Below are positions 21,932 to 34,073 of a stretch of 64,000 bases of DNA, piece by piece. How positions within the stretch are numbered: the first letter of the stretch is position 1; every line of letters starts with the position of its first letter. Location: NCBI GenBank assembly GCA_022432975.1, contig CM039508.1, forward strand, positions 47,395,646-47,459,645, in the 5' to 3' direction. A program made the translations under genes and the position numbers. Source of the DNA: Begonia masoniana. Lineage: Eukaryota; Streptophyta; Magnoliopsida; Cucurbitales; Begoniaceae. The notes beneath the pieces were generated by a model. It ran no database searches and was not told the DNA's origin. It was given only the letters and a program-made list of their open reading frames with translations.

Positions 21932-24058
21932 TCTTTCTCTCTCTAGGAAATCCAGTTAATGATTATCAAAGATATAATTACCTTTGAAATTTCATGATTA
22001 GTGAAATAATCGACCAGAAAAAAAGTGGGGCTGGAGAAGTTTTCAATCTTTCATCAGAGCTTCCTCTTCAACAATTATGGAACAAGCTTCACTAACTCTG
22101 AACATCTCATCCATACAGACAGAATAAACTCTACCCAGTTTGAAATTCTGTAATTTATGCTGATTTCAGTGGTTTTGTCGCTTAAATCTATTGAATTAGG
22201 CCGTAGATTCTTGATAAATTTCTACCCAGTTTGAAAGTTAGTAACTTTATGCTGAATCTAGAGAGATTTTGTCAAAAAAAAAAATGATGAACACTGAACA
22301 GACCCTAGAGAGAGAGAGAGAGAGAGAGTAGTCAAACTTGATTAGTTTTTTTCATCAAATTCATGAGAAAATGCTTCAAAAACCAGATACGAGAAAGAAT
22401 TACCGGGAGTAGATATATTCGTGTGCACAGCCGACCCAGCTTTGGAGCCGCCATTAATGGTGATCAACACAGTAATATCAGTTATGGCGTATGACTATCC
22501 AACAGAGAAGCTGAGCGTTTACCTCTCCGATGACGCCGGTTCAGAGCTAACCTTTTACGCTCTAATGGAAGCTTCTCAATTCTCCAAGCACTGGATTCCT
22601 TTCTGCAAGAAATTCAACGTTCAGACAAGATCACCTCCGGCCTTTTTCAAACCAAATTCCGACAACATTCAATCCAATTATCAAAACGAAGAATTGGGTT
22701 TCATTAAGGTAATCTTTCTTATTATTCCAGAGTCACAACGTCCAATTTGAATGTTCATAATTAAGATGATCTATTTTGTGATCTGCTGCAGGCATTATAT
22801 GAAGAGATGGAGAGCCGAATCGAATCTGCGACAAAACTGGGCCGAATCCCCGACAATATCCGTTCGAAATACGAAGGATTTAATGAGTGGAAATCATACA
22901 CTTCTCCTCGAGACCACAGCACCGTTCTTCGAGTAATTCTCGCTTAAGAATTTCCTCCATTACTAGTTTCGATCAAGCTGAATTTGCTCATTTATTCCCG
23001 CTGTTCTTCAGATATTGATCGACGGTCGAGATCAATCGGCCGTAGACATCGAAGGCAATATATTGCCGACTCTCGTATACTTAGCTCGAGAGAAGCAGCC
23101 TCAACACCACCATAATTTCAAAGCTGGAGCCATGAATGCTCTGGTAATTACTGAAGATGAAAAACAATAATATTATTTCGCTTAAGTTCTCTGAATTAAC
23201 TTCAAATTACATTTAGCAGATTCGAGTCTCGTCGGAGATTAGCAACGGCCAAGTGATTCTCAACGTCGACTGCGATATGTACTCGAACAGCCCAGATTCT
23301 ATCAGGGATGCTCTTTGCTTCTTCTTGGACGAACAGAAAGGCCAAGAGATTGCGTACGTTCAGTTTCCACAGAGTTACAATAATTTGAAGAAGAACGACA
23401 TTTATGGGGCTTCGATGGTGGTAGTCAAGGAGGTGAGTAGAAAAGGTCGAGATGTTTGATTTTTTGACGTGATCTGGCTTCGGATGGTCATAACTTTCAC
23501 TTTTATTATCAAAATCGCTACTATAATATGTCTAGTCGAAGCTAACGCAGTGTCCCACAACTTATTATATGGTTTACCCATGACCGATCTTTTTCAGGCC
23601 CAAAAATAAGCGTTTCGAGCCTTAATTTCGCAATTGAAATTTAGTGTAGAAGGATCTTTTAGTTAAAATTTAAGTTTTCATTCGGTTTCCTAAATTATAG
23701 GATATTTATTTGGTTGTTTCGTATGCAGAATTCATTCAATTGTTCAACGTTTTGGAATTTTCCAATTTCTCTCGGATTATGATTTTCTTTTCCACATCCC
23801 GCTATGTCATGATACATATAGATGGGCCATTGATGCAGGTGGAGTTTCCTGGCATAGACGGCTACGGCGGCCCTCTTTACGTCGGGACAGGCTGCTTTCA
23901 CCGAAGAGCGAGTCTGTGTGGGAGAAAGTTCAGTGAGGAAGATAAAGTTGGAATGGAGGTGAGTTGCAGAAATACTGAAGATAGTGTTCAAGACTTGGAA
24001 GAAAAAGCTAAACCTCTTGCAAGCTGCACATTTGAGCAAAATACAGAGTGGGGAAAAG

Positions 24059-24097
<39 letters not shown>

Positions 24098-25413
24098 TCA
24101 ACATCCAATAAACAGGCTCTGATCTGAGTATTTGTGGGTTGCAGAAGGGTCTGAGATATGGGTGTCCAGTAGAAGATGTAATAACAGGGCTATCAATACA
24201 GTGTCAAGGCTGGAAATCAGTTTATTACAATCCAAAAAGAGAAGCATTTCTGGGCGTGGCTCCGACTACATTGCCTCAAACACTGGTCCAGCACAAAAGA
24301 TGGTCTGAAGGAGATTTCCAGATTCTTCTGTCCAGATACAGCCCGGTCTGGTTCGCCCATGGAAAGATCAGCCTCGGCCAGCAGCTGGGTTACTGCTGCT
24401 ATTGTCTGTGGGCGCCTAATTGCTTAGCTGCCCTCTATTGCTCCATTGTTCCTTCGCTCTACCTTCTCAAAACCACTCCCCTTTACCCTCAGGTAAACTT
24501 TTTTTGCAGACTTAAAACCTTTGTATCATAATTCTAACTCCATCGTTAGAGGTTTTAACAAATAAATCACGTTTTTGTTACGTCATTTTTTCTTTTGTGC
24601 AATTTTTAGGGTGAAAGAACTCTCGATATGATGGTTGTGGTGATTCTATGCGTTGAATTTCTAATATTTTTCTCTCTAGAAATCGTTAAAATCACCAAAA
24701 TGGTTCTATCGGGAGTTATTATTAGAAAAACTACAATACCAAATTAGACGGTAGATCTTCTCACAACCTATCTGATTTTGACCTTTTTGTTTCAGATTTC
24801 AAGCCTTTGGTTCATACCTTTTGCTTATGTGGTGATTGCTGAGAATGTTTATAGCTTTGGAGAGTTCTTATGGTCAGGAGGGACAGTCCTGGGCTGGTGG
24901 AATGAACAAAGAATGTGGCTGTATAAGAGAACAAGCTCCTACTTGTTTGGTCTATTAGATACCCTTTCGAGGACACTAGGATTTTCTCAATCCACCTTCG
25001 TGATCACAGCTAAGGTGGCCGACGAAGAACTTTCCGGGCGATACGAGAGAGAGATAATGGAGTTCGGAGAGTCTTCTCCGATGTTCACCATTTTAACAAC
25101 GCTCTCTCTGCTCAATCTGTTCTGCTTTGCCGGGTTTGCAAGGTCGGCAGCCATTGATGGCCGGCTCGGAGTTAATTACGAGAAAATGGCTTTGCAAGTT
25201 TTTCTGTGTGGAGTTTTGGTGGTCGTCAATTTCCCTCTGTACAGAGGACTGTTCTTTAGGATGGATAAAGGGAAATTGCCGAGGTCTGTTGCTGTTAAGT
25301 CCACTGCCTTTGCTCTGTCAGCTTGCTGCACTTTCTCATCGGCGCATTTCATCAAACAGCTAGTGAAGTTCCTGATGTATGCCCTTTTCGTCAATGATTT
25401 GCCTCTAATGTAA
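21613..25413 (+). CDS. CSLE: Cellulose synthase-like protein E (CSLE), 8 exons
   Basis: Exons 21613-21884, 22387-22708, 22792-22932, 23012-23143, 23220-23432, 23839-24060, 24145-24492 and 24796-25413 join without a stop into 755 residues, close to the 730-750 usual for CSLE. It is a Golgi or plasma-membrane family-2 glycosyltransferase (CESA superfamily) using a nucleotide sugar; the product of CSLE enzymes is not settled. Two N-terminal membrane segments (about residues 20-75) are followed by the cytosolic catalytic domain with [25 protein letters not shown] and QHKRW (the D, DxD, ED and QxxRW motifs), then about six C-terminal membrane segments. The start [13 protein letters not shown] is typical. 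Introns 1 and 6 begin with a long CT repeat directly at the GT donor. No disabling change seen, so it is probably functional. Assignment to CSLE rather than CSLG rests on the N-terminus and exon layout. Confidence 0.92.
21885..21925 (+). repeat. (CT)n microsatellite at the donor of CSLE intron 1
   Basis: The run begins at the splice donor itself (AAAG|GTCTCTCT) and continues for about 40 bases, then imperfectly to about 21945. Confidence 0.9.
24061..24096 (+). repeat. (CT)n microsatellite at the donor of CSLE intron 6
   Basis: The run starts exactly at the exon 6 boundary (AGAG|GTCTCTCT) and spans nearly half of an 84-bp intron that ends at 24144 with TTGCAG. Confidence 0.9.
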
Positions 25414-26317
25414 ACTTGATACCTTTTCATATGCAATGTCAATGCTACATTTCAACTAGGGAAGCACTCGATCCAACAAGAATTTTTCATTTTTTTTTGA
25501 CGTAATTCGATGTTTTCTCGTACATTTGTGAGGAAACTAGAATTTTATTTCTAACGAATATGTTACGATTTTGAGAAAAACTGTCATTTTATTTTAGGTT
25601 GGTAGCAAAACGATTCATATCTTTGATAAAATTCGCCAACCTTAAGGGTGGGTACGGGCTGGTTTGGTTTTGGTCCGGAGCCCCGAACAAAAACAAGCCC
25701 GAAAGGTTTCGGAATTTTAATCCCAAAACCAAAACCGGTCCGGTCCCGGTTCCACCCAAGGTTTTTTTTTTTTTTTAAATGAAAAAATTATAAAAAACGA
25801 TAAAATTTTAAAAAACGATAAATATAACAAAATAAATACAATATCCAAAATAAATACAAGTATGTAACATACAAACTAAAAGTATAAATCCAACTATCAA
25901 ACATTTAAATGAAAAAAAATACAACATCCAAAATAAATCTAAGTATGTAATCTAACTATCAAACTAAAAGTCTAAATCCAACTATCATACATTAAAATGT
26001 AATCTATGAACCTAAATACAACATAAAAAAAACCAACTATGTAACATACAAACTAAATGCAACTATCAAACATTAAAATACAAGTTAAGAAATTAAAGTC
26101 AACATCCAAAATTTATCCAAGTACTTTAAAATTTAAAAGTACGATTTAAATAATAAATCCAAGTACATAGTCAATTTCATGGCAGCAACCAAGCAATCAA
26201 TCTAAATATCAAGTCATCGATACGTCATCTTGTACTTCTAAAAAATTATCATTGGAAGTATCACTGCCAACGACATCTGTAAAATGACAATATTGAAGAG
26301 GAAGACATTAGTAATCC

Positions 26318-27681
26318 TTAATTTAGATATAAACATGTAAAACAAATAAATATTAGAATGTTCGAACCTTCTTGTATAAGTGTCAATGTCGTAGCACTAC
26401 TATCTTCTAAATCATCTATAGAAACTTTAAAAGGATTGAAAGTTTTGATCCAACTTTGTGAGCATATCAGAGCTTCAACAATTTGTGGGCTTAGAGAACT
26501 GCGAAAAGCATCAAGAACACGACCACCACAACTAAAAGCAAACTCTGACACCACCGTAGAAATTGGAATGATCAATATGTCTTTCGCAATGGCACTCAAA
26601 ATTCGATACTTCTCGGAGTGCCTCTTCCACCACGATAAAGTGTCAAAACTATCTTAACTTCTCAGATAAATATAGATCAATCTCTGACTCAGTAGTTTCA
26701 TCACATATCTCAGAAGAATTGTCCGGATCATAAAACATAGAGTACACTGCACTTGAATGAGATTGCGACAAAAAATTCATTGACTTTGGAGACCTTTGTT
26801 GACTACTGTTACTTGGAGGCTGGTCTTCATTAGCTGTATCACCTTGATATTCTGTATACAACATTTGAATTATATCATCTACTTGCTTGACGTATTCTAC
26901 AGCTTTTACACTTCCAAACAAAATGTTCAAACAATGCCGTAAAAATTTTATTTTGCAACTTGGATCAAGAACAAGTGCAACATAGATAAACATATTTATT
27001 TTTTTCGAATGATCCCCAATATTTGCCAAATTTTTTAATCATCTCGTTGGCCATTCTTTTCAGGGTTATATTATCGCCGTTATCATATTTCTCAATAGCA
27101 ATCTTCAAATTGCAAACTTCGCCTACGTACATATTTGCTGTAATATGAAGAGAAGCAGAAACATGAAGTGCCATTTTATAAAATGTCTCTAAGAATTTAA
27201 TAAATTCTCGAATGCATCCTCAATCTTCCATTGTGGGTGCACCTTCCACTCCCATTTCTTGCACAAAAGAGCTTTCATTCTTTGCGAGTTTTTCAAACAC
27301 CGCTTCAACCTTCTCAGCATTTACAAACATCAAGTATGTTGAGTTCCAACGAGTAGGAACATCGAGCGACAAATTACATTTGCAAGTAATTTTCACTGCA
27401 TCAACACAGGCTTTAAACTGTTGCAATCTTCCCGGAGAAGACCCTACGTACTTGACAACTTTTCTTATTCTGGCTATGGACGATTGATGTTCTTTCAAAC
27501 CGTCAGAAACGATCAAATTCAGGACATGTGCAAAACAACGCATGTGCATATGATATCCGTTTAAAATCAACCCCTTCTAATTTCTAATTGTCTTCATCAA
27601 ATAAGAGATAGCGACGTCGTTGGAAGACGCATTGTCAACGGTGATAGTGGTAACATTTTCAAGCTCCCACTTAAGTAAACA
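26318..27681 (-). pseudogene. hAT transposase, middle and C-terminal part
   Basis: Continues the transposase after the Sirevirus insertion. 27681-27220 carries the start of the core (TITVDNASSND and FAHVLNLIVSDGLKE) and the conserved DVPTRWNSTYLM. 27174-26649 contains the DPSCKIKFLRHCLN-type segment. 26599-26318 is the hAT dimerisation domain (ILIIPISTVVSEFAFSCGGR, LDAFRSSLSPQIVEALIC). The parts lie in different frames with stops between them. The family is the RICESLEEPER/DAYSLEEPER-like group of plant Ac-type transposases. Confidence 0.85.
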
Positions 27682-27686
27682 GTTTT

Positions 27687-29011
27687 TGTTGACTTAAATG
27701 ATGTTTAAGTCTAAATTTGTTTTTGATGATGTATTTGTCTGTTTAATATTGTAATTTGATTATGTTTATTAATTGAATTTAATGAAATGCATTTGAGTTA
27801 GATCTGTTTGAGATACCCTTAAAAAGGGTATTTTAGTTTTTAATGCATGTGATTAAGTGTACAGGGCTGAAATGTGTTAAACAATATAATCAATCCACCG
27901 GTCACAAAACGACAAGAGCGGAGTCGTTTACAAAAATCAATCCACCGGTCACAAAACGACAAGAGCGGAGTCGTATACAAGAATCAGTCCTCCGGCCACT
28001 AAACGACAAAGGCGGATGAGTAAACCAAATTACTCTTCCGGCCACTAAACGACAAAGGCGGATGAGAGAAAATGAAGAGATCCACCGCTCACTAAACGAC
28101 AAGGCGGATGAGCTAACACGATGAAGTCCTACGCTCGCTAAACAACAAGGCGGATGACTTCAACGAAATCCTCTTCCGGTCACTAAACGACAAAAGCGGA
28201 AGACGTCTAAGATTTAATCATCCGATGCCGGTTCAAGCGTTTAAAGCTTCATCATCCGATGCCGGTTCAAGCGTTTAAAGCTTCATCATCCGATGGCGGT
28301 TCAAGACTAACTCAGCTTTGTCTTCCGCCAGAATTCAAATTAGCCGCGCAGCTACAGTGACGTCGTTTTCAGCTATAACTCCAGAACATTAATGGCGACG
28401 AAGATTTGCAACTACAAACGGCAACGGCTACCTGAACTTGTACGAAAGCTGCTCCAACGGTAACTAAACTTCTATTATTGGATAAGGAGCATTGAAGCCA
28501 AGCCGATTTGAAGACAGAGTATTTAAGTCGAGCTTAGAGCACGAAGGAACAACTTTTGCAAATTTGAATACTGAGCCCTAAGCTGCGAAAGTGATAATAC
28601 TCTGTATTTTATCTACATCTCTCAATCCTAACTTGAGATTCAATTACTGTGAGAGTGTAGTCTGTACTTAAATTTACAAACTCAAATCATTTGTAAAGGC
28701 AGTGGATTGACGCCCGTGAAGTTCAATCCAGATCTGTAAAGGCAGTTGATCGGAGCCCGGAATCCCGATCTGTGTATTCTCGTGAGGAGAAGGGTAAGGA
28801 TCTTCAAGGGGTGAGCCTTGGAGCGTGGACGTAGGCAGTTTGGCCGAACCACGTAAAAATACTGGTGTCGAATTTCTCTCTCTCTCTCTCTTTACATTAT
28901 TTGATTACTTGTGTTAAATCCATAAGTTTAATCAAGGGAGAAATTAGGTTGACTCGTAATTAAAATTAAAAAGTCTAATTCACCCCCCTCTTAGACAATT
29001 CCGATCCTACA
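27687..29011 (+). repeat. 5' LTR of the Sirevirus
   Basis: 1325 bp, TGTTGACTTAAATG to CGATCCTACA. It contains the hairpin repeats (27894-28310) and the segment GTAAAGGCAGTGGATTGACG (28695-28714), which is expanded in the solo LTR at 40586. A (CT)n run lies at 28876-28891. Confidence 0.95.
27894..28310. repeat. Hairpin-forming repeats in the Sirevirus LTR
   Basis: Seven imperfect units of about 32-55 bp share CCGG-(T/C)CACTAAACGACAA-(A)GGCGGA; the CCG and CGG ends of each can pair. They are followed by three copies of CATCCGATGCCGGTTCAAG. The same array is in the 3' LTR (36946-37363). Such CCG...CGG palindromes upstream of the transcript start are known for Sirevirus LTRs and are thought to be regulatory. 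Confidence 0.8.
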
Positions 29012-29013
29012 AT

Positions 29014-29025
29014 TGGTATCAGAGC
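29014..29025 (+). promoter_or_regulatory. Sirevirus primer-binding site
   Basis: TGGTATCAGAGC, an exact complement of the 3' end of plant initiator tRNA-Met, two bases after the LTR. Confidence 0.9.
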
Positions 29026-29077
29026 AAGGTTTAATATTGTCTAAGTAGTTTATCTAGTAAACATTGTGATATCTAAA

Positions 29078-30673
29078 ATGGCATTCAACACACACTCCAC
29101 ACAAATGGAAGGTCAGTCTACCACCAGACCTCCATTCTTCGATGGTAATGATTATGCGTATTGGAAATCTAGAATGAGAATTTATGTTCAGGCTATGGAC
29201 TATGACATATGGAACAATATAGAAAATGGTCCATACATAGCCTTTAAAACAGAAAATGGTATTAGGATTCCCAAAGCTTCACATGAACTAAATGATACAG
29301 ATAAGAAGAACCTGAGCCTGAATGCCAAGGCAATAAACACCTTGTACTGTGCTTTAAATAGAGACGAATTCAATAGAGTACAAGGATGTGAGAGTGCCCA
29401 AGAGATCTGGCATCTATTAGAAGTCACACACGAGGGCACAAACCAGGTGAAAGAGAGTAAATTGAGCATGTTAGTTCATGAATATGAACTGTTTTCCATG
29501 GAAAAAGGAGAAACCATTAGTTCTATGTTTACTCGATTTACTAACATCACTAATGGTCTTAAAGCTCTTGGTAAGATTTACTCAGGTGAAGAACAGGTAA
29601 GGAAACTTCTGAGATGCCTACCTAGAGCATGGCAACCAAAAGTGACTGTCATTTAGGAAGCAAAGGATCTCAAAACCTTAAAGCTGGAAGAGCTCATTGG
29701 ATCTCTCATGACACATGAGATCACAATGAGGTCGAATGAAAAGGAAGATCTCAAGGAGAAAGAGATCAGCAGGAAAAAGGACATTGCTCTTAAAGCCTCA
29801 TCCAGCAAACAAGATGTGTCTGAAGAAGAAGAAGAAGAAGAAGAAGAAGAAGAAGAAGATGATGAGGATATAGCCCTCATTACAAGGAGGTTCAGTAAAT
29901 TCCTCCAAAGAAAAAGGATGCAAGGAAGGAGATTTCCAAAGGGTGAGAAATCTCGCAAGGAGAAGGAAATCACCTGTTTTGGATGTGGAAAGCCTGGTCA
30001 TATGAAAGCAGACTGTCCACAAGCAAAGAAGAGTCCCAAGAAATTTAAGAAGAAAGCTATGAAGGCCACTTGGGATGATAGTGAAAGTGACACCTCCTCC
30101 TCAGAAGATGAGGAAGTTGCAAATCTGTGCTTCATGGCACACGAGGAAAAGGTTAGTACTTCTTCAAGTATTTTAAGTGATAGCGATAGTGATAATGAAG
30201 AAGGTGAACTAATTGATGCCTTTAATGACTTGATTAAACAATTTGGCTTGCTTAAGTCTAAGTATAACATGCTGAAAAAGGAAAATGCAGGGTTGTCAGA
30301 AAAGCATGTGAAAGAAGTAGACTTGCATGAGAAGGAAATTACTGAACTTAAGAAGAAAAATGAGTCTTTGAATAAACTTGTTTTGTGGTTCTCAAATGGT
30401 AGCAAGAATTTAACATTGCTAATAGGGAACCATAGAGCTACTCATGATAAAGCAGGTCTAGGCTATGATAAGTTCAACAAAAGAAAAGTTTTTAAGAACT
30501 TCTTTGTCAAACCGTCTACTTGTCATAGGTGTAATGAAGTAGGACATAAATCCTTTGAGTGTCCATTAAAATCAAACAATATGAAATCTGGCAGTAAATT
30601 CCAATGGGTTCCCAAGGGAACCAGACCTAACACTAGGACCCAAAAGATTTTGGTACCTAAGAAGACAACCTGA
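29078..30673 (+). pseudogene. Sirevirus gag, one in-frame stop
   Basis: The start is ATG 29078 (MAFNTHSTQMEGQS). The N-terminal two thirds form the plant copia Gag domain (PPFFDGNDYAYWKSRM). A TAG at 29654-29656 interrupts it, and the same frame continues to TGA at 30671-30673. The second half has a run of glutamates (about 29823-29857), a CCHC knuckle CFGCGKPGHMKADC, a coiled-coil-like K/E/L region (about 30230-30390) and a second knuckle CHRCNEVGHKSFEC. A double zinc knuckle and long Gag are usual for Sireviruses. The product would form the virus-like particle. Broken by one codon only. Confidence 0.9.
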
Positions 30674-30681
30674 TTTCTGTT

Positions 30682-33600
30682 TTGCAGGTTGACTGTTCTC
30701 CTGAAAGAAATCAATGGTATCTCGACAGTGGTTGCTCGAGACATATGACAGGAGACTCAACCAAGTTTGCTGCTGTCAGCAAAAAGAAAGGAAACGTCAC
30801 CTTTGGTGGAAACCAAAAGAGTAAAATCGTTGGTATTGGCAACATAGGTAACCCTATCAACCCTATCATTGAAAATGTATTACTAGTTGATGGGTTGAAA
30901 CACAATCTGCTTAGCATAAGTCAATTGTGTGATAAAGGTTATAAAGTGATTTTTAAGGCAAATTCTTGCTTGATTAAAGATGTTTCGAATGATAAAACTC
31001 TGTTCACTGGCTATAGGAAAGAAAACATATATATTATTGACATGGATGTTATTGAGCATATTGATGAAAAATGTTTTGCTGTTAATTCTTCTCATGATTT
31101 TTGGATTTGGCATAGGAGATTAGGATACGTAGGGATGGATACATTAGCTAAGATTACTAAGGAGAACCTAGTTAGAGGGATCCCTAAGATATCCTTTGAA
31201 AAGGATAAAGTCTGTGAAGCTTGTCAAATGGGCAAGCAGATCAAAAGTTCTTTTGCATCAAAGAATGCAATTTCTACTTCTAAGCCTCTCCAACTTCTCC
31301 ACATGGACCTCTTCGGTCCTTCTAATACAGCAAGTTTAGGAGGCAAATTCTATGCTTTTGTTATTGTAGATGATTTCTCTAGATTCACCTGGGTATTTTT
31401 TCTAAAGTCTAAGGATGAGACTTTTGAAACCTTTTCTAGCTTTAGGAAAAGAGTTCAAAATGAAAAGGGACTCACCATTGTTGCTATTCGTAGTGATCAT
31501 GGTGGAGAATTTGAAAATGAGAAATTTGAACTCTTGTGTCTCAAAAATGGAATTGAGCACAATTTCTCTTCTCCTAGAACCCCTCAACAAAATGGTGTTG
31601 TTGAGAGGAAAAATAGATCTCTCCAAGAGCTTGCTAGGACTATGCTCAATGAGAATTCGCTCCCTAAGTATTTCTGGGCTGAAGTTGTAGCAACAGCCTG
31701 TTATGTGCTTAATCGGGTCTCCATAAGACCTATTCTAGAGAAAACTCCATATGAGCTCTGGAGTGGAAAAACTCCTTCTGTCAAGTATTTTAGAGCTTTT
31801 GGTAGTAAGTGCTTCATTCTAAATACTAAGGATAACTTAGGAAAATTCGATTCCAAATCTGATATTGGAATTTTTCTTGGTTATTCTCTGTCCAGTAAAG
31901 CTTATAGAGTATTCAATAGGAGAACTCTAGTTGTAGAGGAATCTGTCCATGTTAACTTTGATGAGTCTCCTCAACCCACAATCAATGTGGATGAGGATGA
32001 TTCTTTGGATAATCAACTAGATTCCCTTTCTTTAGAAAAGTCTAGTGATCCTGCTCAAGTAGAAAAATCTCTAGAACCTTCTCTAGATATTATTCCTGTC
32101 AAGGATGAAAATCCTACTCTCCCTAGAGATTGGAAATATGTCAGAAACCATCCAATAGATGAAGTCTTAGGTGATCCTTCATTAGGAGTAAAGACTAGAT
32201 CCTCTCTTAGGAATCTCTGTGCCAATGTGGCATTTATCTCTCAAATAGAGCCTAAGAAGTTTGAAGAGGCCGAGAATGATGAGTATTGGATTTTAGCTAT
32301 GCAAGAAGAGCTAAATCAATTTGAAAGGAGCAAGGTATGAGAACTTGTTCCACGGCCTAAGGATCATCCAATTATTGGAACAAAATGGGTTTATAAGAAT
32401 AAATTGGATGAAAATGGAGTAGTTGTAAGAAACAAAGCTAGACTAGTTGCTAAGGGATACTCTCAGGAAGAGGGTATTGATTTTGAGGAATCTTTTGCCC
32501 CTGTAGCTCTACTGGAATCAATTAGAATGCTTTTAGCTTTTGCCTGCTACAAGAACTTCACACTCTTTCAAATGGATGTAAAGAGTGCATTCTTAAATGG
32601 TTACATAAATGAAGAAGTTTTTGTTGAGCAACCCTTAGGTTTTGAAGCCTTTGATAAACCCGACCATGTCTACAAACTTAGGAAAGCTCTCTATGGTATT
32701 AAGCAAGCTCCTAGAGCTTGGTATGATAGATTGAAGAATTTCCTTGAGGAAAGGAATTTCAAAAAGGAGAATTCTGATTCAACTCTATTTACCATGCAAA
32801 AGGATGCAGACATCTTGTTAGTTCAAATCTATGTCGATGACATTATTTTTGGATCAACAAATGTCAGTTTGTGCAATGAGTTTTCCTCCCTCATGCAAAG
32901 TGAATTTGAAATGAGTATGATGGGGGAGTTAAAGTTTTTCTTAGGATTTCAGATTAGTCAATCTTCTGATGGAATTTTCTTCTGTCAAGAAAAGTATATT
33001 AAGGAACTCCTTAAGAAGTTTGGGTTAGACTCTGTCAAATCCTCTAAAACTCCTATGAGTACCACTACTAAATTGGACAAGGATGAAAATAGTTTAAGTG
33101 TGGATATCAAGAAATATCGTGGTATGATTGGTTCTCTGTTATACTTGACTGCTAGTAGACCAGATATACTCTTCAGTGTTTATCTCTGTGCTAGATTCCA
33201 GGCTGCTCCTAAGGAATCTCACTTAACTGCTCTCAAAATAATTTTTAAATATTTAAGTGGAACTCCTAACTTAGGATTATGGTATCCTAAAGGTACTTCT
33301 TTCGATCTGGTAGGATATTCTGATTCTGACTATGCTGGTAGTCTAATTGATAGGAAAAGCACAAGTGGCACTTGTCAGTTCTTAGGAGAATCTCTAGTGT
33401 CTTGGTATTCTAAGAAATAGAACTCTGTTGCATTGTCAACTGCTGAAAGTGAATATATTGCTGCAGGCATTTGTTGTGCACAAATGCTTTGGATGAAACA
33501 GACTTTGGAAGATTACAATCTGTTTTATGATAGGATTCCTATTCGGTGTGATAACACCAGTGCAATTAATATTTCCAAGAATCCAATTCAGCACTCTAGA

Positions 33601-33780
33601 ACAAAACACATAGATGTCAGATATCACTTTATTAGAGATCATGTTCAAAGAGGTGATATTTCTTTAGAGTTTGTTAATTCTGTAGATCAATTGACAGATA
33701 TTTTTACAAAACCTTTGGATGAGAAAACCTTTTGTGGTATTAGAATAAGATTAGGTCTTCTCAAGTATGAGAAAAGTTAA
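30682..33780 (+). pseudogene. Sirevirus pol: protease, integrase, RT, RNase H; two in-frame stops
   Basis: Pol lies in a different frame from gag. It opens with the protease motif YLDSGCSRHMTGD, then the pre-integrase zinc region, the integrase core (LHMDLFGPSNT, VIVDDFSRFTWV, TPQQNGVVERKN), RT ([30 protein letters not shown]) and RNase H ([31 protein letters not shown]), ending TAA 33778-33780. TGA at 32338-32340 replaces a conserved Trp codon at the start of RT, and TAG 33418-33420 replaces a conserved Gln codon in RNase H. No frameshift seen across 3.1 kb. Confidence 0.93.
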
Positions 33781-34073
33781 GTTTCTCTTCTATTTTTTTT
33801 TGTCTTTAATATACACATCCTCCGGTCCTTTTTCTATTCACCGGAAGATGTAGATCATCCACAGACCGGATGATATATTTTCTAATCTGCCGACACGTGT
33901 CATCAATCGGACAATATCTGTATTACACGTGTGATTTCATCATGTCGGGCGTGGTTCTCTCTCTTTTAAACTCGGTTTCTTCTCCGAAACGCTTCATCTT
34001 TCGCGCCCTTTTTCAGTAAACTCTCTGTCGTCAACCCTTTCTTCCTCTAGGTCATCTTCACAAAAATTTTCCA

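Noticed and set aside
23695..24108. Minus-strand 137-codon frame
   Set aside because: Antisense to exon 6 of the CSLE gene and extended by the CT repeat; no similarity to known proteins.
27902..28102. 66-codon minus-strand open frame, repeated identically at 36955-37155
   Set aside because: It is the hairpin-repeat region of the two Sirevirus LTRs; conservation is that of the LTR, not of a protein.
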